Of a stretch of 59,527 nucleotides of DNA, positions 17,928 to 28,288 are shown in pieces. Numbering within the stretch: the first letter of the stretch is position 1; the number at the start of each line of letters is the position of its first letter. The stretch is from a virus. The translations under genes and the position numbers were made by a program. The stretch lies in the IMG/VR virus record IMGVR_UViG_3300025276_000036, positions 1 to 59,527 of that record, one strand, 5' to 3'. The notes beneath the pieces were generated by a model. It ran no database searches, had not been told where the DNA came from, and saw only the letters and a program-made list of their open reading frames with translations.

Positions 17928-18526
17928 TGGGTAGTGGGCCAAAACAATCCGAGTTTCAAGAATCGGAAGCAAACATTCAACAGACAAGAGTGGCGAAAGC
18001 AGACTGGGACAAGTTTCAGAACCTGTATAACCCTGCCCTTCTTGATCTAAAAAAACAGGCGGAGTCCGATGACACTGCAACCATGCTACGTGGTCGAGGC
18101 AACGCGAACGCTATGCAGGCGCTAACAAAGAACCTTAGTTACTCCGATGTGACGAACGAAGACGCCGCAGGCATGGGCGCAAATGCGCTCGGAAGTACGC
18201 TTGGTGACGCTACTGCAAAAGGCTTGAAGGCGCGAAACGATCTATCAGCCGGAGTACTTGCAACGCGTAACAAGCAGGCCGGTGTAGGGAATCAAGGTCT
18301 GTCAGCATTAGCCAGTATGGAGACTAACAACACGCTTAAAGACGCTGAGAATAACAGGCTAGTAAAGGGCGCTAGAACGCAGGCAATGCTTAAAATAGGT
18401 ACGTCCGCCGTAATGAAAGCAGGTTCAGCAGGACTGTTTGGTGCCGGTGGAGACGCCGACGGCAAAGACGGCTTCTTTACAAAGATGGCAACTAGCTTGA
18501 ATTCACAAGGGGGAAGTAATGGTTAG
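17927..18526 (+). CDS. Internal virion (ejection) protein, small
   Basis: Codes for 199 residues, Ala/Gly/Gln/Asn-rich, with a W-x-x-F-x-x-x-Y-N-P-A-L-x-D-L element near residues 26-41, RGRGNANAMQAL near 60 and a Gly-rich hydrophobic stretch at about 165-178. Low-complexity helical proteins at this position in podoviruses form the internal core and enter the cell with the DNA. It may be a distant paralogue of the next gene, which shares the Y/F-x-x-F...L...A...D pattern and length. Confidence 0.6.
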   Translation: MGSGPKQSEFQESEANIQQTRVAKADWDKFQNLYNPALLDLKKQAESDDTATMLRGRGNANAMQALTKNLSYSDVTNEDAAGMGANALGSTLGDATAKGLKARNDLSAGVLATRNKQAGVGNQGLSALASMETNNTLKDAENNRLVKGARTQAMLKIGTSAVMKAGSAGLFGAGGDADGKDGFFTKMATSLNSQGGSNG

Positions 18527-19103
18527 AAACCAAATGGGTATAGATCGTGGAGGGCAGAGACTGGGCACCGCCGGCAGTTATTCAAGCACGAACTCCCGTG
18601 ACCCAGACGCCCTACTCGCGCAAATGACGCGGGAGGATTATTCGTCGTACCAAAAAGACTATGGCCAGTTTGAAAGAGACTTAGTTGAGCGCGCACGAAC
18701 TGATACATCCCTCATAGATCAGGCGCGAGTTGACTCTAAAGAGTCTAGCGCACTCATGTCCGGTGTAGCTGAAAGAAACAGAGAGCGTTATGGCAGCTCC
18801 CTAACTGGCGCTCAGAAGCAACAACAAGACAGAGGGCTAGAGCTATCCTCCACCCTTGGTTCTGCGCAAGCAGTTAACAGCGCGCGACTCGTGCAGAAAG
18901 ATACGAATACAGCGCTTCTTGGCGGTGTGATAGATGTGGGCCAAGGCGTATACCAACGTTCCATGCAAGGGCTAAGTAACTCGGCACAGAATAAGAACCA
19001 GTTAGACAACGCCTATAAATCTGCAAAAGCACAGCATAAGGCACAAACCTATTCATCGCTCGGATCGCTTGGTGCGGCGGCGATCATGGCAATGACATTT
19101 TAA
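18519..19103 (+). CDS. Internal virion (ejection) protein, small
   Basis: Codes for 194 residues, Ser/Gln/Ala-rich and mostly helical, ending in a hydrophobic LGSLGAAAIMAMTF tail that may insert in membrane. It overlaps the previous gene by eight bases. The shared size, composition and layout with that gene suggest an old duplication. Role in DNA ejection is inferred from position. Confidence 0.6.
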   Translation: MVRNQMGIDRGGQRLGTAGSYSSTNSRDPDALLAQMTREDYSSYQKDYGQFERDLVERARTDTSLIDQARVDSKESSALMSGVAERNRERYGSSLTGAQKQQQDRGLELSSTLGSAQAVNSARLVQKDTNTALLGGVIDVGQGVYQRSMQGLSNSAQNKNQLDNAYKSAKAQHKAQTYSSLGSLGAAAIMAMTF

Positions 19104-19115
19104 GGAGCAACACTG

Positions 19116-21437
19116 ATGGCTCAATATAATAACGGTGACGCAATCTTAGGAGTAATTCGAGGTTACGGTGCTATGGCAAATAGTCAAGCGGTGCGGGATC
19201 AGAACGCGGCGGACGAGAAGCGTCGTGTTGCCCGAGAGGAGCGAGCGGCTGAGCAGTCTGAGTACGACATAAGTCAGCGGAAAATAACCGAAGATTCCAA
19301 GCAGCAAACCTTAAAAAACGCTAAGCAAGCGTATGACCAAAGCGAGGAAACTTATGCCTATAACAAATTACAGCGGGAGAGCGCCCGGAAGTTAGCGGAT
19401 TCGCAGATTGAACTTTCGGAAGCAAACGTAACCGGAAAAGTTCAGCAGAATGCAGATGCCCTCTATGCTTCAAATAAGGTTAAAACGACAGACTCCAACA
19501 TCCGCATGACGGACTTGATAGCCGGGACGAACCAGTTCGATCCCTATAACCCAACTAAATTAACAGACCCCGTAGCCTTTATGCAGGAAAACTCAGAGCT
19601 TGCGGCGTCTATGTTTAGCAGACAGGCCGCGTACCAGTTCACTATGATCGATGGCGAAAAAGTAGACATCGATGTGGTAGGTTTTGATGTTACCGATACA
19701 AGTGTGGTCCCCCAACTTGTGATTGCAAGTGGCCCCAGAGCCGGTGAGCGCGTACCGCCTACCACGGGTGCAACAAACGATCCGAGTGACGACAAGATCG
19801 ACGCCATGACCCATGCAACGGCGGCAAAGCTCATGCAAAATTCGATGACGTCAGTAATCAGCAACGGCGGCTCCACGTCTAAAGCATTTCAGGCCAAGAT
19901 AAATGTTAACGCGGCCATGGCGGCAGAGACAGCCGGTGAGATAAGAGTGCAAGGGTTGCGTGACGCAGTGGAGCGACAAGTCTCATTACAGCAGATGAAC
20001 GATCCGGCACTTGCTCGTCAATTTATTAGCGAAGTCGCTATGACAGATGACTATGACGAATTATTAGAGTTGTATAAGACGGTCGGCGGCGACCCCGCAG
20101 AGCTTGAAGCAGAGGAAGCAGCGCGTAACGCAGGAACGAGCGAGTCATCACAAACTCCATTTGGGCGCGCACTTAATCCTCCGGGCGAGCAATACGTAGG
20201 CCGAGGAATTGGGATAACCTCGTCTGAATCGTGGGGAGCCATAGGCGATAAAATGGGTCGGTCCGGCCTCGAAACTGAGGGCCAACGGGCCTCCTATGAC
20301 TGGCTAGAAAATGAGATATCCTCAAGCGACATCGGATCGAAAGGCGGCAAGTCAGGCTATCTGTTCTCAAAGCAGTCAGATGAAGATTATGAGCTAAATA
20401 CTGCCGCAGAAAAATTCTTTGACCAAGGCGAGAACAAGGCGCACATAGCGCGTGTGATCGAGTCAAACCCGAACGCTAAGAAGAAGTTTGCTGAGATGGG
20501 TCCGGCGAAGTTCTTGGCTACCTATGGGACAGATACCGAAGGCAACCCTGTCGATGCCAAAGACATTGGGGGGGACATTACGCCACCGCCATTCAAGCTC
20601 GACATCGACACTATAAAAGCGGCCATCGCAGACAAGTCAAAAGAAGCGACTCCCCAACAAAAGGAGCAGATGGTTGAGTTTCTAACAGGCCAAGATATTC
20701 TCTCGCAAGAGGATTTCGATGCCAAAGTAGCAGAGGGCAAGCTAACCGAACTACAAGCTATTCGGGCGGTATGGGTCGCGCACTCGTGGTCAGAAGCATC
20801 TGACAGAACCGCCATTGCTAATAACCAGATAGATGAGATTGAAAGGAATGGGCGAACCGAAGCCCAAGTAGATGCGAACGCAAACAATGCTCTTAAGGCG
20901 CGAGCATTGCGCGAAGACAAAGCTAAAGTGGCGAAAGCTAAAGTAGTAGCTAAAGAAGTAGAGACTGCGGGCACCGTCTCAGACACGCACACAAAGCGAT
21001 TTTTGGAAATAACGACTGACGAAGAAGACGGAGGGCGCCTCCCTCCTAGTCAGGCATTGAATAAAAAGCTTAGTACTTCCTTGCGCGGCATGTTCGCTAG
21101 ACTAAAAAGCGCGCAGTCCCAAGAGGCAAAGCAAGCTTATGTCGACGGCATAAACCCTACTGTAAGTTATATTCTTCAAGGTGAAGCGGCGAAAAACCCC
21201 TCTCTTTTAGGGTGGCTTGGTGAAGTGCTAACCCCAGGCGAGCAAGAAGTTGGAGCGGGACAGGTAGGCGACTTTAACCTCAACTATGTCCGTAACTCTG
21301 ATGATGGAGACTTAGTCTATGTCGGGCCAAACGGGGTTGCCGGTGAGTCCATATCAAGGAAAGACTTAGAAGCGATGGACATCAACATTTACAAAATGCT
21401 TAAACTCGCTGCCGACTTAAATGGTCAAGAGGGATAA
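19116..21437 (+). CDS. Internal virion (ejection) protein
   Basis: Codes for 773 residues after a good AAGGAG site. The first 110 residues are a long charged coiled coil; the middle is helical with many Asp/Glu and the C-terminal quarter has further Ala-rich coiled coils. No enzyme motif is visible; I see no transglycosylase or peptidase signature. It sits between the two small ejection proteins and the 2062-residue protein, as the second-largest T7 core protein does. Confidence 0.65.
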   Translation: MAQYNNGDAILGVIRGYGAMANSQAVRDQNAADEKRRVAREERAAEQSEYDISQRKITEDSKQQTLKNAKQAYDQSEETYAYNKLQRESARKLADSQIELSEANVTGKVQQNADALYASNKVKTTDSNIRMTDLIAGTNQFDPYNPTKLTDPVAFMQENSELAASMFSRQAAYQFTMIDGEKVDIDVVGFDVTDTSVVPQLVIASGPRAGERVPPTTGATNDPSDDKIDAMTHATAAKLMQNSMTSVISNGGSTSKAFQAKINVNAAMAAETAGEIRVQGLRDAVERQVSLQQMNDPALARQFISEVAMTDDYDELLELYKTVGGDPAELEAEEAARNAGTSESSQTPFGRALNPPGEQYVGRGIGITSSESWGAIGDKMGRSGLETEGQRASYDWLENEISSSDIGSKGGKSGYLFSKQSDEDYELNTAAEKFFDQGENKAHIARVIESNPNAKKKFAEMGPAKFLATYGTDTEGNPVDAKDIGGDITPPPFKLDIDTIKAAIADKSKEATPQQKEQMVEFLTGQDILSQEDFDAKVAEGKLTELQAIRAVWVAHSWSEASDRTAIANNQIDEIERNGRTEAQVDANANNALKARALREDKAKVAKAKVVAKEVETAGTVSDTHTKRFLEITTDEEDGGRLPPSQALNKKLSTSLRGMFARLKSAQSQEAKQAYVDGINPTVSYILQGEAAKNPSLLGWLGEVLTPGEQEVGAGQVGDFNLNYVRNSDDGDLVYVGPNGVAGESISRKDLEAMDINIYKMLKLAADLNGQEG

Positions 21438-21440
21438 ATA

Positions 21441-24400
21441 ATGGCTCAAGACCCGTTCCAGACACTTCTTTTTGGAGAAGAGAAACCGGCTGAGTTAATG
21501 GCTGATAGGCTCGATGCTCCGAGTGAGGCCCCTGACCGCAGTGCGTTCGAGGTCTTCGGCGCAAACGCACAGGCGGGTATAAAAGGCATATCCTCTGATC
21601 TTGAGTACTTTAAAGCTGCCGGTCAAACACTTATTGGCGATAAGAAAGGTGCCGCAGAAAGCATAAGAGATGCACGCTCCTTAGAAGCATTAGCCGGTAT
21701 AGACACGGATGGGATTGAGACCTTCTCAGATTTTTTAGAAGAACCGACGATCGAAGGGTTCTTCACACAAGTCTTGGCAGGTACAGGTCAGATACTGCCC
21801 AGTGCGATCATGTCTATCGGGTCAGCGGGTGTAGGTGCCATTACCGCAAAGGTCGCCACGAAACAGGGATCAAAACACTTAACAAAAAAACTAATACAAG
21901 AAGCCGCTCAAGCGACGGCTGATGGTACAGCGAACGCCACGCAAAAACGAATCGCGCAAGGTAGCTACGAAGCTCTGCGGGAACTTGCTCAGTTAAAGAA
22001 CATGCAGAAAGGCGGCATCATTGGCGCGGGCTTAGCTGAATACGCACCTCTTACAGGCGGGAATGTATCAGAAGCACTTGAAGCAGGCAAAGAACTAGAC
22101 CGAGGTCAGGCACTTCGCGCAGGTACAGTAGCTATCCCGCAAGCGGCGATTGGTGTGCTAGGTGAAATCGGCTTGGCAAAAATGATTGGAAAGATGGCGA
22201 GTAAAAAAGCCACTACCGAAACCTCTATATGGAACAAGGTCGCCGAAGACTTTCTAAAGGGTGGCGTCACAGAAGGCGGCGCTGAACTTGTCCAAGAGGG
22301 TATATCGGTAGCAAACCGCGTGGACTTAGAACCCACGTATGCGGAAGCAGATCAGAACTTACGTCTATCGCAAGCATTGTTCACAGGTTTCTTTGGTGGT
22401 GGTGCACTTGCCGGTGGTGGTTCTGCCGTATCAAGTACCGCACAAAGTATCGTGAAACAGTCATCAGAGATGACGGAAAAGATTAAAGCTTATGCGACTG
22501 AAAAAGCCGCAGCAGATGAGATAACAGGAGGTGTAGAAGTTGGGCAAACGACACAGGAATCCGAACGTGACATAAACGGTCAGATTTCTGCAATGCTTGA
22601 TTCCACCAGTAGCAAAGAGGCTGTATGGATTAGTGGTACGGAGCCTGATGAACGCATAAAAGGGTCACGCCCTAACAAAGTACGCAAGATGAAAGTCTCC
22701 TCAGAAGGCGGAGAAGAGACTGCTTACGGCGCATTTATACCAGGGAGAGGCACCATTATATCCACTGATAGCGAGGTAGTATCCGAGGTTATTAAAGGAG
22801 CCGCATCAGACGCTACTCTCTCTGCCGCCCTTGGATACAGTAGGGTAAAAGAACCTGGCGATGATCTTATCGTAAGGGTTTATAACGAGGCGGGTGATGT
22901 AGTTTCTGAACAAACTACTAACGCTGAAGGTATAGCAGATGCAGAACAAGCCGCACTTCGCCTCACACCTAAAGGCGGTCGCCAAGAAACATTAGGCGTT
23001 GAAGAAGCGATGGTCGACCGCGCAAAACGCACGGGTCCAAAAGTTTCGATGATGCAGGATGAAGACGGCGATGTTGACTCCGATCAGCAACTGGATGAGC
23101 AAGAATTACTAGAGCGATCTCAGAACGATAGTGAATTTGATGCAAACTCCACCACCATTGAACCTACGACACATAGACATACTTTTATAAAGGATGGTCA
23201 GGAGGTCGATTCTTATAAGGCCGCTACTGGCGAGAACGCCTATGAGGGTGTTGGCGGAGCGCGAGCTAATTGGGAGAATGTCTCTAACCAACAGTACGAC
23301 TGGTCACAGCCCTATTTCCAAGCTATGCCTAAGAGCATGCTAGAGACTGCGGCGAAGATACAAGAAAGCTCTCCGAATGAAACGGTCATGATTAAGCAGA
23401 ACGAAGATGGCGCGTATGCCATTGAAGTTGAAACATCGCCGGACTCAGAGTTAATTCGATGGGTGCCAAGTGCCAAGCAAAAACAAAAAGGCGCGCCCGA
23501 CGAGATGGTTCCAAAGAGCGTATTTGTACAGCGAGCCATAACGCAAGCGAGCCAATCAAAGCCAGAGTTCCGTACCTTCGATGTTACCGCCCCAGGCGCG
23601 ACCAAGTCGGTCGCGGTAAACCCTGCTGACCTTATGAATTCGGGTCGCCGAATAGAAGAGTCCTTAACGGGGCAGTTCTCCGGCGGTATAGATTCAATGC
23701 GTAATGGTTTATTAGGTATGTTGGCTGAGTTAACCATACAGGGATACGACGTAGAAGTTGGTGGCACACATATTGATGACATACTTAAAAATTTCGCTAC
23801 TAAGTCAAAGTTCAAAGAGTTTGGTGGAGTCCCCCCGTCCATCGCAAACGTCGAAGTAGGACGTGACAGCGGTAACCAACCTGTAAAACTACACCAAGTT
23901 TTAAGGCCGAAAGCGACCACTAGGGAAACACTTGATGACGCGAAAGACGGCGTAACAGTAGCCACCTCGCCTGAGCGCACTCAAGAACAGGTAGTAACTT
24001 ACGACGATGAGGGTAACGAGCTTAATCGACGTGTTGGTAGTACCGATGATGGTTTTGTTGGTACTGGCGGCGTGGACGCGACCGTTAGAGATAGGGGGTC
24101 GGTCATTGACGGCTCCGCAGTCGAACCCATGCTTAGAGACGATGCCGCAGAAGCTCGACAGAATCAAGATACAGGTAATACGAACACGAGTGAGATGTCC
24201 GAAGACTCTTCTCGCAGTCGGGGCGATATACTAACGACCTTAAACCTTCAAGACGCGCTCAACCGTGACTCTACGCAAAACGTACCCATAGGTAGCGCGC
24301 CTTCAACGTCATCTACGAGCCGTGGCCAAAGGCGCAAATTATATAAGAAGTCAGGCATTAGCTATCCGTTTGGTTCTATGGGCGCAGAAGTTGCGACCCT

Positions 24401-27400
24401 GATGAAGCGGCTCGGCCATGCGATAAAACTCAAATCCCCCGTATCAGTTGTCAGTCTACAAGGCTTTAACGACGCAACGCGCCTACAGCTAGATGGATAC
24501 ATCGGCAAAAGAAGTTCCGACGCCGCTCGTACCGCTAGAACAATTCTTAACGGTGGCAATATCTCTGCTCGGAAAGCCACTGAAACACAAAAAGCTCGAA
24601 GAGCCTCGTCACGTAAACCATTAGATTTGTCCGATAAAGAATCAGTAGGCAAGTACTTCTTAAAGCTGTCTCAGGCCGGACTACTTAATGACAAGTTAAG
24701 CACGGCAATAGATGAGCTTGGCGATCCTACAAAGGTAGGCGATGAGATTGTCAGGCACGCCGCTCAAAGCGTATTAACACCAATGACATCCTCCCCTTCT
24801 GTCGCGAAGCACTTGTCGCAGTTACTTGTACACAACTTCGCCGCAAAACGTATGAGGGGTTTCCATATACCCTACGACGGCGCTACGTTGATTATGGTTA
24901 ACGACCTCCATAATACAAATGAAGTAGGACTTGCTTTGACAGCGGCCCATGAAATGGGACATGCCTTATTTAAAGAAGAGATTAACAGTACGCTTACTAA
25001 TCCTGCGGTCTACAAGAGGCTAGTAACAGCGTTCGAAACAGAGCGCAACGCTGCACGAGAGTCAGGCAAGCCGGTTACTCAGTGGGAAGAAGATGGCTTT
25101 GAAGAGTGGTACGCCGACAAGGTAGCGGCTTGGGCTAAAGAAGACATGCTTGGCGATAAGCGCGCAGCGAAGTCCGCAGTTGACAGTCACTTCAAACGGG
25201 TCGCCGCTAGGTTTAGAGCCTTGTGGAAAGCGCTAACCAACCATTCTATTTTCCGCCGTACTGAGACCGTGCCTCCAAGATTCAGATCCTACATGAACGG
25301 CGTAAAGGTGACTCGACATGCGACTAAAGAGACAATCATAACCCCGATTTATAATCCAGAGGGCGCGGTTGTCGGTTATGGAACCGCGCTACGTGGTGCA
25401 CGGTTCGGCGGCACAGATCAAAGTGCGCCTAAGAACATCTTTGAAGAAGTCGCCGCGAGGAACGCTAAATCTAAAGTTAAACCCGCCCAACAAGAAACTG
25501 CTCAGCCTGAAATGGCAAAAGGCACCGGCCCTGTTCCGACTGACATACCTTATGAGCAGAAGATGTTCGTACAGGGTATGCGCGAAGAGATCGCAAAAGC
25601 AGGTGGTGTTACGGGACTCGCTAAGGCGTGGTTTATTAAGCAAGGTGAGTGGGGCTTAGAACTAGCTCGAAAGAATAGCTCTGCAATAAAGACGATGGGG
25701 TTACTGGCTTCCGCAGATAATGTTTTGCGGACAACTGTTGGTGACGAAATAGCTGACCTGTTCTACGTCAAAGCCAACTCAAGAACTAGCACAAACCCAG
25801 GTTCTCAAGGCTTTATCAAAGCGCGCGGCCTCGCACGAGATAGGCTTCGCGGAGAGCTATTCAAAATACTTGGTACGAACTGGGATAACGACGCGACAAA
25901 AGCAGCTCTTGCCGCCGCCGCAAGCGGGACTCCTACAGCAGCGCTTAAAAATGCGAAAGCAAAAGAGATTCGTAAGTTCTTAGAGGGCGTACACAAAAAT
26001 TATATAGCGCCCTCCAACACAGACATAGCATTTAGACCTGACTATTTTCCTGTTCTATTAAGCCTAGAGGCGATCGCAGGAGACACGCGAAAGTTCGAGG
26101 CATTCATATTACGCGAAGACCCTGATGCCGACCCGAAGAAGGTAAAAAAAGCTGTTGCTCGCATACTTAAATACCAGAGAGTGGCGGCAACTGATGACAC
26201 ATCTATGGACCTTAATGAGGTCGACTACATGGAGCCAGGTGAAACCGCAGAAGCTAGTATCAGTCTGACAGCTAACATAGACCCGACACGTCTAAAAGAG
26301 AATGGTTTTCTGCAAGGCCCCGAAGTTGCGTTACTAAGTTACCTTGAACAGGTCACAAAACGCGTCGAGTGGAACAAAGCCATAAAAGATAAGAATGGTA
26401 CTAACAGGCTAGAAGCGTTGCTTGCGGATATCTCGCCAGAGCGTAGGGAAATAGCCGAGTCCGTTATCCATACATATCTAGGCAATATAACGCCACTCTC
26501 CCCTTTCTGGAGACAGGCTAGCAGTTACATGCAGATGCTGAACCTTGTCACCATGCTCCCCTTCGCCGTCTTTGCGTCGATTCCCGATTTCGCGGGTTCT
26601 GTCGCGCGCACGCGTGAGTTTAATGGTCTGGTTATGGCCATGAAAGAAGGTGTGAGTATGTACAACGATAAGGCGGCGGCCCTCCGCTTTGCTAACGATA
26701 TTGGAGTTGTACTTCCCGAAGCAACAGCCAACGCCTTTATGTCGCAGGCAGATAGCAATCAGCTTGATCCAAAGGTTCGTGCGGCTACTGATAAGTTTTT
26801 CAAGTGGACAGGGTTGCAAGGCATCACCACGCTCTCACGAGAGTTCGCGTCAGGCATGGGTAAGCGGTTCTTGATAGAGCATGCCAATAATCCTAACAAG
26901 AGGTCTGCTCGTTATTTATCCGACTTGAACGTCACGCCGGAAGACGTCAAGGCTTGGCAGGACAACAACTTTAGTTTCACTGGCCCAGAAGGTGCGGCAG
27001 TAAGACAGGCGCTCGCTGTGTTTGTCGAAGAGTCCGTACTACGGCCCAACCCTGCGGAACGTCCGATATGGGCTTCCGATCCACGGTTCGCGCTTATCTG
27101 GCAGCTAAAGTCATTTCTGTACTCGTTTAATAACGTAATCATAGGCGGTATGGGAAGAGAATTTGTTAAGCGAATCAATGAAGGTGAAGGCGTTATTCCT
27201 GCAATGGGGCCACTGCTATTAATAACAGCGGCGGCATTTATGCCACTAGCCGCATTAGGTCTGGAGTTAAGAGAGTACGCAAAGGTTGGACTGTCTTACA
27301 CATTCACTGACGGTGACGGCCTTAAATATCTTAGAACCGACAAGATGGATTACGGAACGTACTTCGCGGAACTCTGGGGACGATCCGGTCTTGACGGCCC

Positions 27401-27629
27401 GCTAGGTATGCTTTCAATGGCGCAACGAAGTAGTGATTGGGGTGGTTCTGCAATAGCCTCATTACTTGGCCCCACCGCTGAACTTGCAGAAAAAATACTG
27501 TCTGATGGCCCGGTTGACGCGGCTTACAGCAGAATCAACTCGCCTCCCGAAGCAGTCGGCGCAGTATTAGGCGCAGGGTTAATAACTCCTTGGGAGAAAA
27601 TAGGTCGAGTGGCTAGGGTCGCTCTTTAA
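21441..27629 (+). CDS. 2062-residue ejected virion protein with zincin metallopeptidase motif
   Basis: This is the largest gene in the window. Two Gly/Ala-rich hydrophobic stretches lie at about residues 110-140 and 315-335; two more near 1695-1720 and 1920-1945 could span membrane. The zinc-peptidase motif HEMGH is at 1170-1174 in an AAHEMGHAL helix, followed by EEWYAD at 1221-1226, which may give the third ligand. The C-terminal third is helical. The layout fits a huge ejected protein that builds the trans-envelope channel and may cut host wall or protein targets, similar in concept to polyvalent phage proteins. No lytic transglycosylase motif is visible. Confidence 0.75.
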   Translation: MAQDPFQTLLFGEEKPAELMADRLDAPSEAPDRSAFEVFGANAQAGIKGISSDLEYFKAAGQTLIGDKKGAAESIRDARSLEALAGIDTDGIETFSDFLEEPTIEGFFTQVLAGTGQILPSAIMSIGSAGVGAITAKVATKQGSKHLTKKLIQEAAQATADGTANATQKRIAQGSYEALRELAQLKNMQKGGIIGAGLAEYAPLTGGNVSEALEAGKELDRGQALRAGTVAIPQAAIGVLGEIGLAKMIGKMASKKATTETSIWNKVAEDFLKGGVTEGGAELVQEGISVANRVDLEPTYAEADQNLRLSQALFTGFFGGGALAGGGSAVSSTAQSIVKQSSEMTEKIKAYATEKAAADEITGGVEVGQTTQESERDINGQISAMLDSTSSKEAVWISGTEPDERIKGSRPNKVRKMKVSSEGGEETAYGAFIPGRGTIISTDSEVVSEVIKGAASDATLSAALGYSRVKEPGDDLIVRVYNEAGDVVSEQTTNAEGIADAEQAALRLTPKGGRQETLGVEEAMVDRAKRTGPKVSMMQDEDGDVDSDQQLDEQELLERSQNDSEFDANSTTIEPTTHRHTFIKDGQEVDSYKAATGENAYEGVGGARANWENVSNQQYDWSQPYFQAMPKSMLETAAKIQESSPNETVMIKQNEDGAYAIEVETSPDSELIRWVPSAKQKQKGAPDEMVPKSVFVQRAITQASQSKPEFRTFDVTAPGATKSVAVNPADLMNSGRRIEESLTGQFSGGIDSMRNGLLGMLAELTIQGYDVEVGGTHIDDILKNFATKSKFKEFGGVPPSIANVEVGRDSGNQPVKLHQVLRPKATTRETLDDAKDGVTVATSPERTQEQVVTYDDEGNELNRRVGSTDDGFVGTGGVDATVRDRGSVIDGSAVEPMLRDDAAEARQNQDTGNTNTSEMSEDSSRSRGDILTTLNLQDALNRDSTQNVPIGSAPSTSSTSRGQRRKLYKKSGISYPFGSMGAEVATLMKRLGHAIKLKSPVSVVSLQGFNDATRLQLDGYIGKRSSDAARTARTILNGGNISARKATETQKARRASSRKPLDLSDKESVGKYFLKLSQAGLLNDKLSTAIDELGDPTKVGDEIVRHAAQSVLTPMTSSPSVAKHLSQLLVHNFAAKRMRGFHIPYDGATLIMVNDLHNTNEVGLALTAAHEMGHALFKEEINSTLTNPAVYKRLVTAFETERNAARESGKPVTQWEEDGFEEWYADKVAAWAKEDMLGDKRAAKSAVDSHFKRVAARFRALWKALTNHSIFRRTETVPPRFRSYMNGVKVTRHATKETIITPIYNPEGAVVGYGTALRGARFGGTDQSAPKNIFEEVAARNAKSKVKPAQQETAQPEMAKGTGPVPTDIPYEQKMFVQGMREEIAKAGGVTGLAKAWFIKQGEWGLELARKNSSAIKTMGLLASADNVLRTTVGDEIADLFYVKANSRTSTNPGSQGFIKARGLARDRLRGELFKILGTNWDNDATKAALAAAASGTPTAALKNAKAKEIRKFLEGVHKNYIAPSNTDIAFRPDYFPVLLSLEAIAGDTRKFEAFILREDPDADPKKVKKAVARILKYQRVAATDDTSMDLNEVDYMEPGETAEASISLTANIDPTRLKENGFLQGPEVALLSYLEQVTKRVEWNKAIKDKNGTNRLEALLADISPERREIAESVIHTYLGNITPLSPFWRQASSYMQMLNLVTMLPFAVFASIPDFAGSVARTREFNGLVMAMKEGVSMYNDKAAALRFANDIGVVLPEATANAFMSQADSNQLDPKVRAATDKFFKWTGLQGITTLSREFASGMGKRFLIEHANNPNKRSARYLSDLNVTPEDVKAWQDNNFSFTGPEGAAVRQALAVFVEESVLRPNPAERPIWASDPRFALIWQLKSFLYSFNNVIIGGMGREFVKRINEGEGVIPAMGPLLLITAAAFMPLAALGLELREYAKVGLSYTFTDGDGLKYLRTDKMDYGTYFAELWGRSGLDGPLGMLSMAQRSSDWGGSAIASLLGPTAELAEKILSDGPVDAAYSRINSPPEAVGAVLGAGLITPWEKIGRVARVAL

Positions 27630-27642
27630 ATTGGGTATAGAA

Positions 27643-27924
27643 ATGGAAACATCTAAAGTAGATCAACGCTTTGATCGCCTTGAGAACAAAATAGACAAAC
27701 TGACTGAGGTTTTGGCGAGCGTCGCACGCGTAGAGGAAAAACTGCTAGCGAGCAATGGTCGCACAGATAGGCATGAGTTTCGTCTAGATGAACAAGAAAA
27801 AAAGCTTGAAGAGACCGTGACTCATACATCGCGGAACAGCACCGTTGCGAAAATAGGTGTTTGGCTAGCCGGATCTATCTGGATGGCCGGACTTAGTTGT
27901 GTAATTTTTATAATTAGGAGTTAG
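27643..27924 (+). CDS. XhlA-like membrane protein (lysis cassette)
   Basis: Codes for 93 residues from the ATG at 27643; an in-frame TTG at 27631 is an alternative. Residues 1-65 are a charged coiled coil with regular Leu spacing, and residues 70-90 are one C-terminal membrane helix. This matches the layout of XhlA and related phage lysis helpers. It directly precedes the holin and the DUF5675 gene. Confidence 0.65.
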   Translation: METSKVDQRFDRLENKIDKLTEVLASVARVEEKLLASNGRTDRHEFRLDEQEKKLEETVTHTSRNSTVAKIGVWLAGSIWMAGLSCVIFIIRS

Positions 27925-27928
27925 GTAA

Positions 27929-28288
27929 ATGGGCATTCTTAGCAATATTCTAGGCAGTGGTGACGTTATTAGCAAAGGTATTGAGCTTATTGACTCCATG
28001 CATACCTCCAAAACTGAAGAGATAGAAGCTAAAACTAAGGCCAAGACAGATTTATTAACGGCTTACTCTCCATTTAAAGTTGCTCAAAGATACCTTGCTC
28101 TTATATTTTCCTTTACCTTTGTTGGCTCATACATAATGGTACTGCTCTTATTTTTTAAGACGGGAGAGGTTACGGAAGTCGAAGAGATCATTAGTGCATT
28201 TAAAATAGATTGGATAATGCTAACCATTGTAGGATTTTACTTTGGAGGTGGTGCGTTTGAAGGTATTTTAGGGCAAAAAAAGAAGTGA
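27929..28288 (+). CDS. Holin, three-helix GTA type
   Basis: Codes for 119 residues after a strong TAGGAG site. An amphipathic N-terminus with a charged KTEEIEAKTKAKTDLLTAYSPFK segment precedes hydrophobic helices near residues 54-76 and 90-110. This fits the 3TM holin family of gene transfer agents and marine phages. It would time lysis by permeabilising the inner membrane. Its stop overlaps the GTG start of the next gene (GTGA). Confidence 0.75.
   Translation: MGILSNILGSGDVISKGIELIDSMHTSKTEEIEAKTKAKTDLLTAYSPFKVAQRYLALIFSFTFVGSYIMVLLLFFKTGEVTEVEEIISAFKIDWIMLTIVGFYFGGGAFEGILGQKKK

Noticed and set aside
20522-20992. Open frame of 156 codons on the minus strand
   Set aside because: Fully antisense to the 773-residue ejection protein gene; Ser/Ala/Leu-rich composition typical of shadow frames.
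23312-23980. Open frame of 222 codons on the minus strand
   Set aside because: It lies fully inside the 2062-residue virion gene on the other strand, has no ribosome binding site in an operon context and reads as low-complexity shadow protein.
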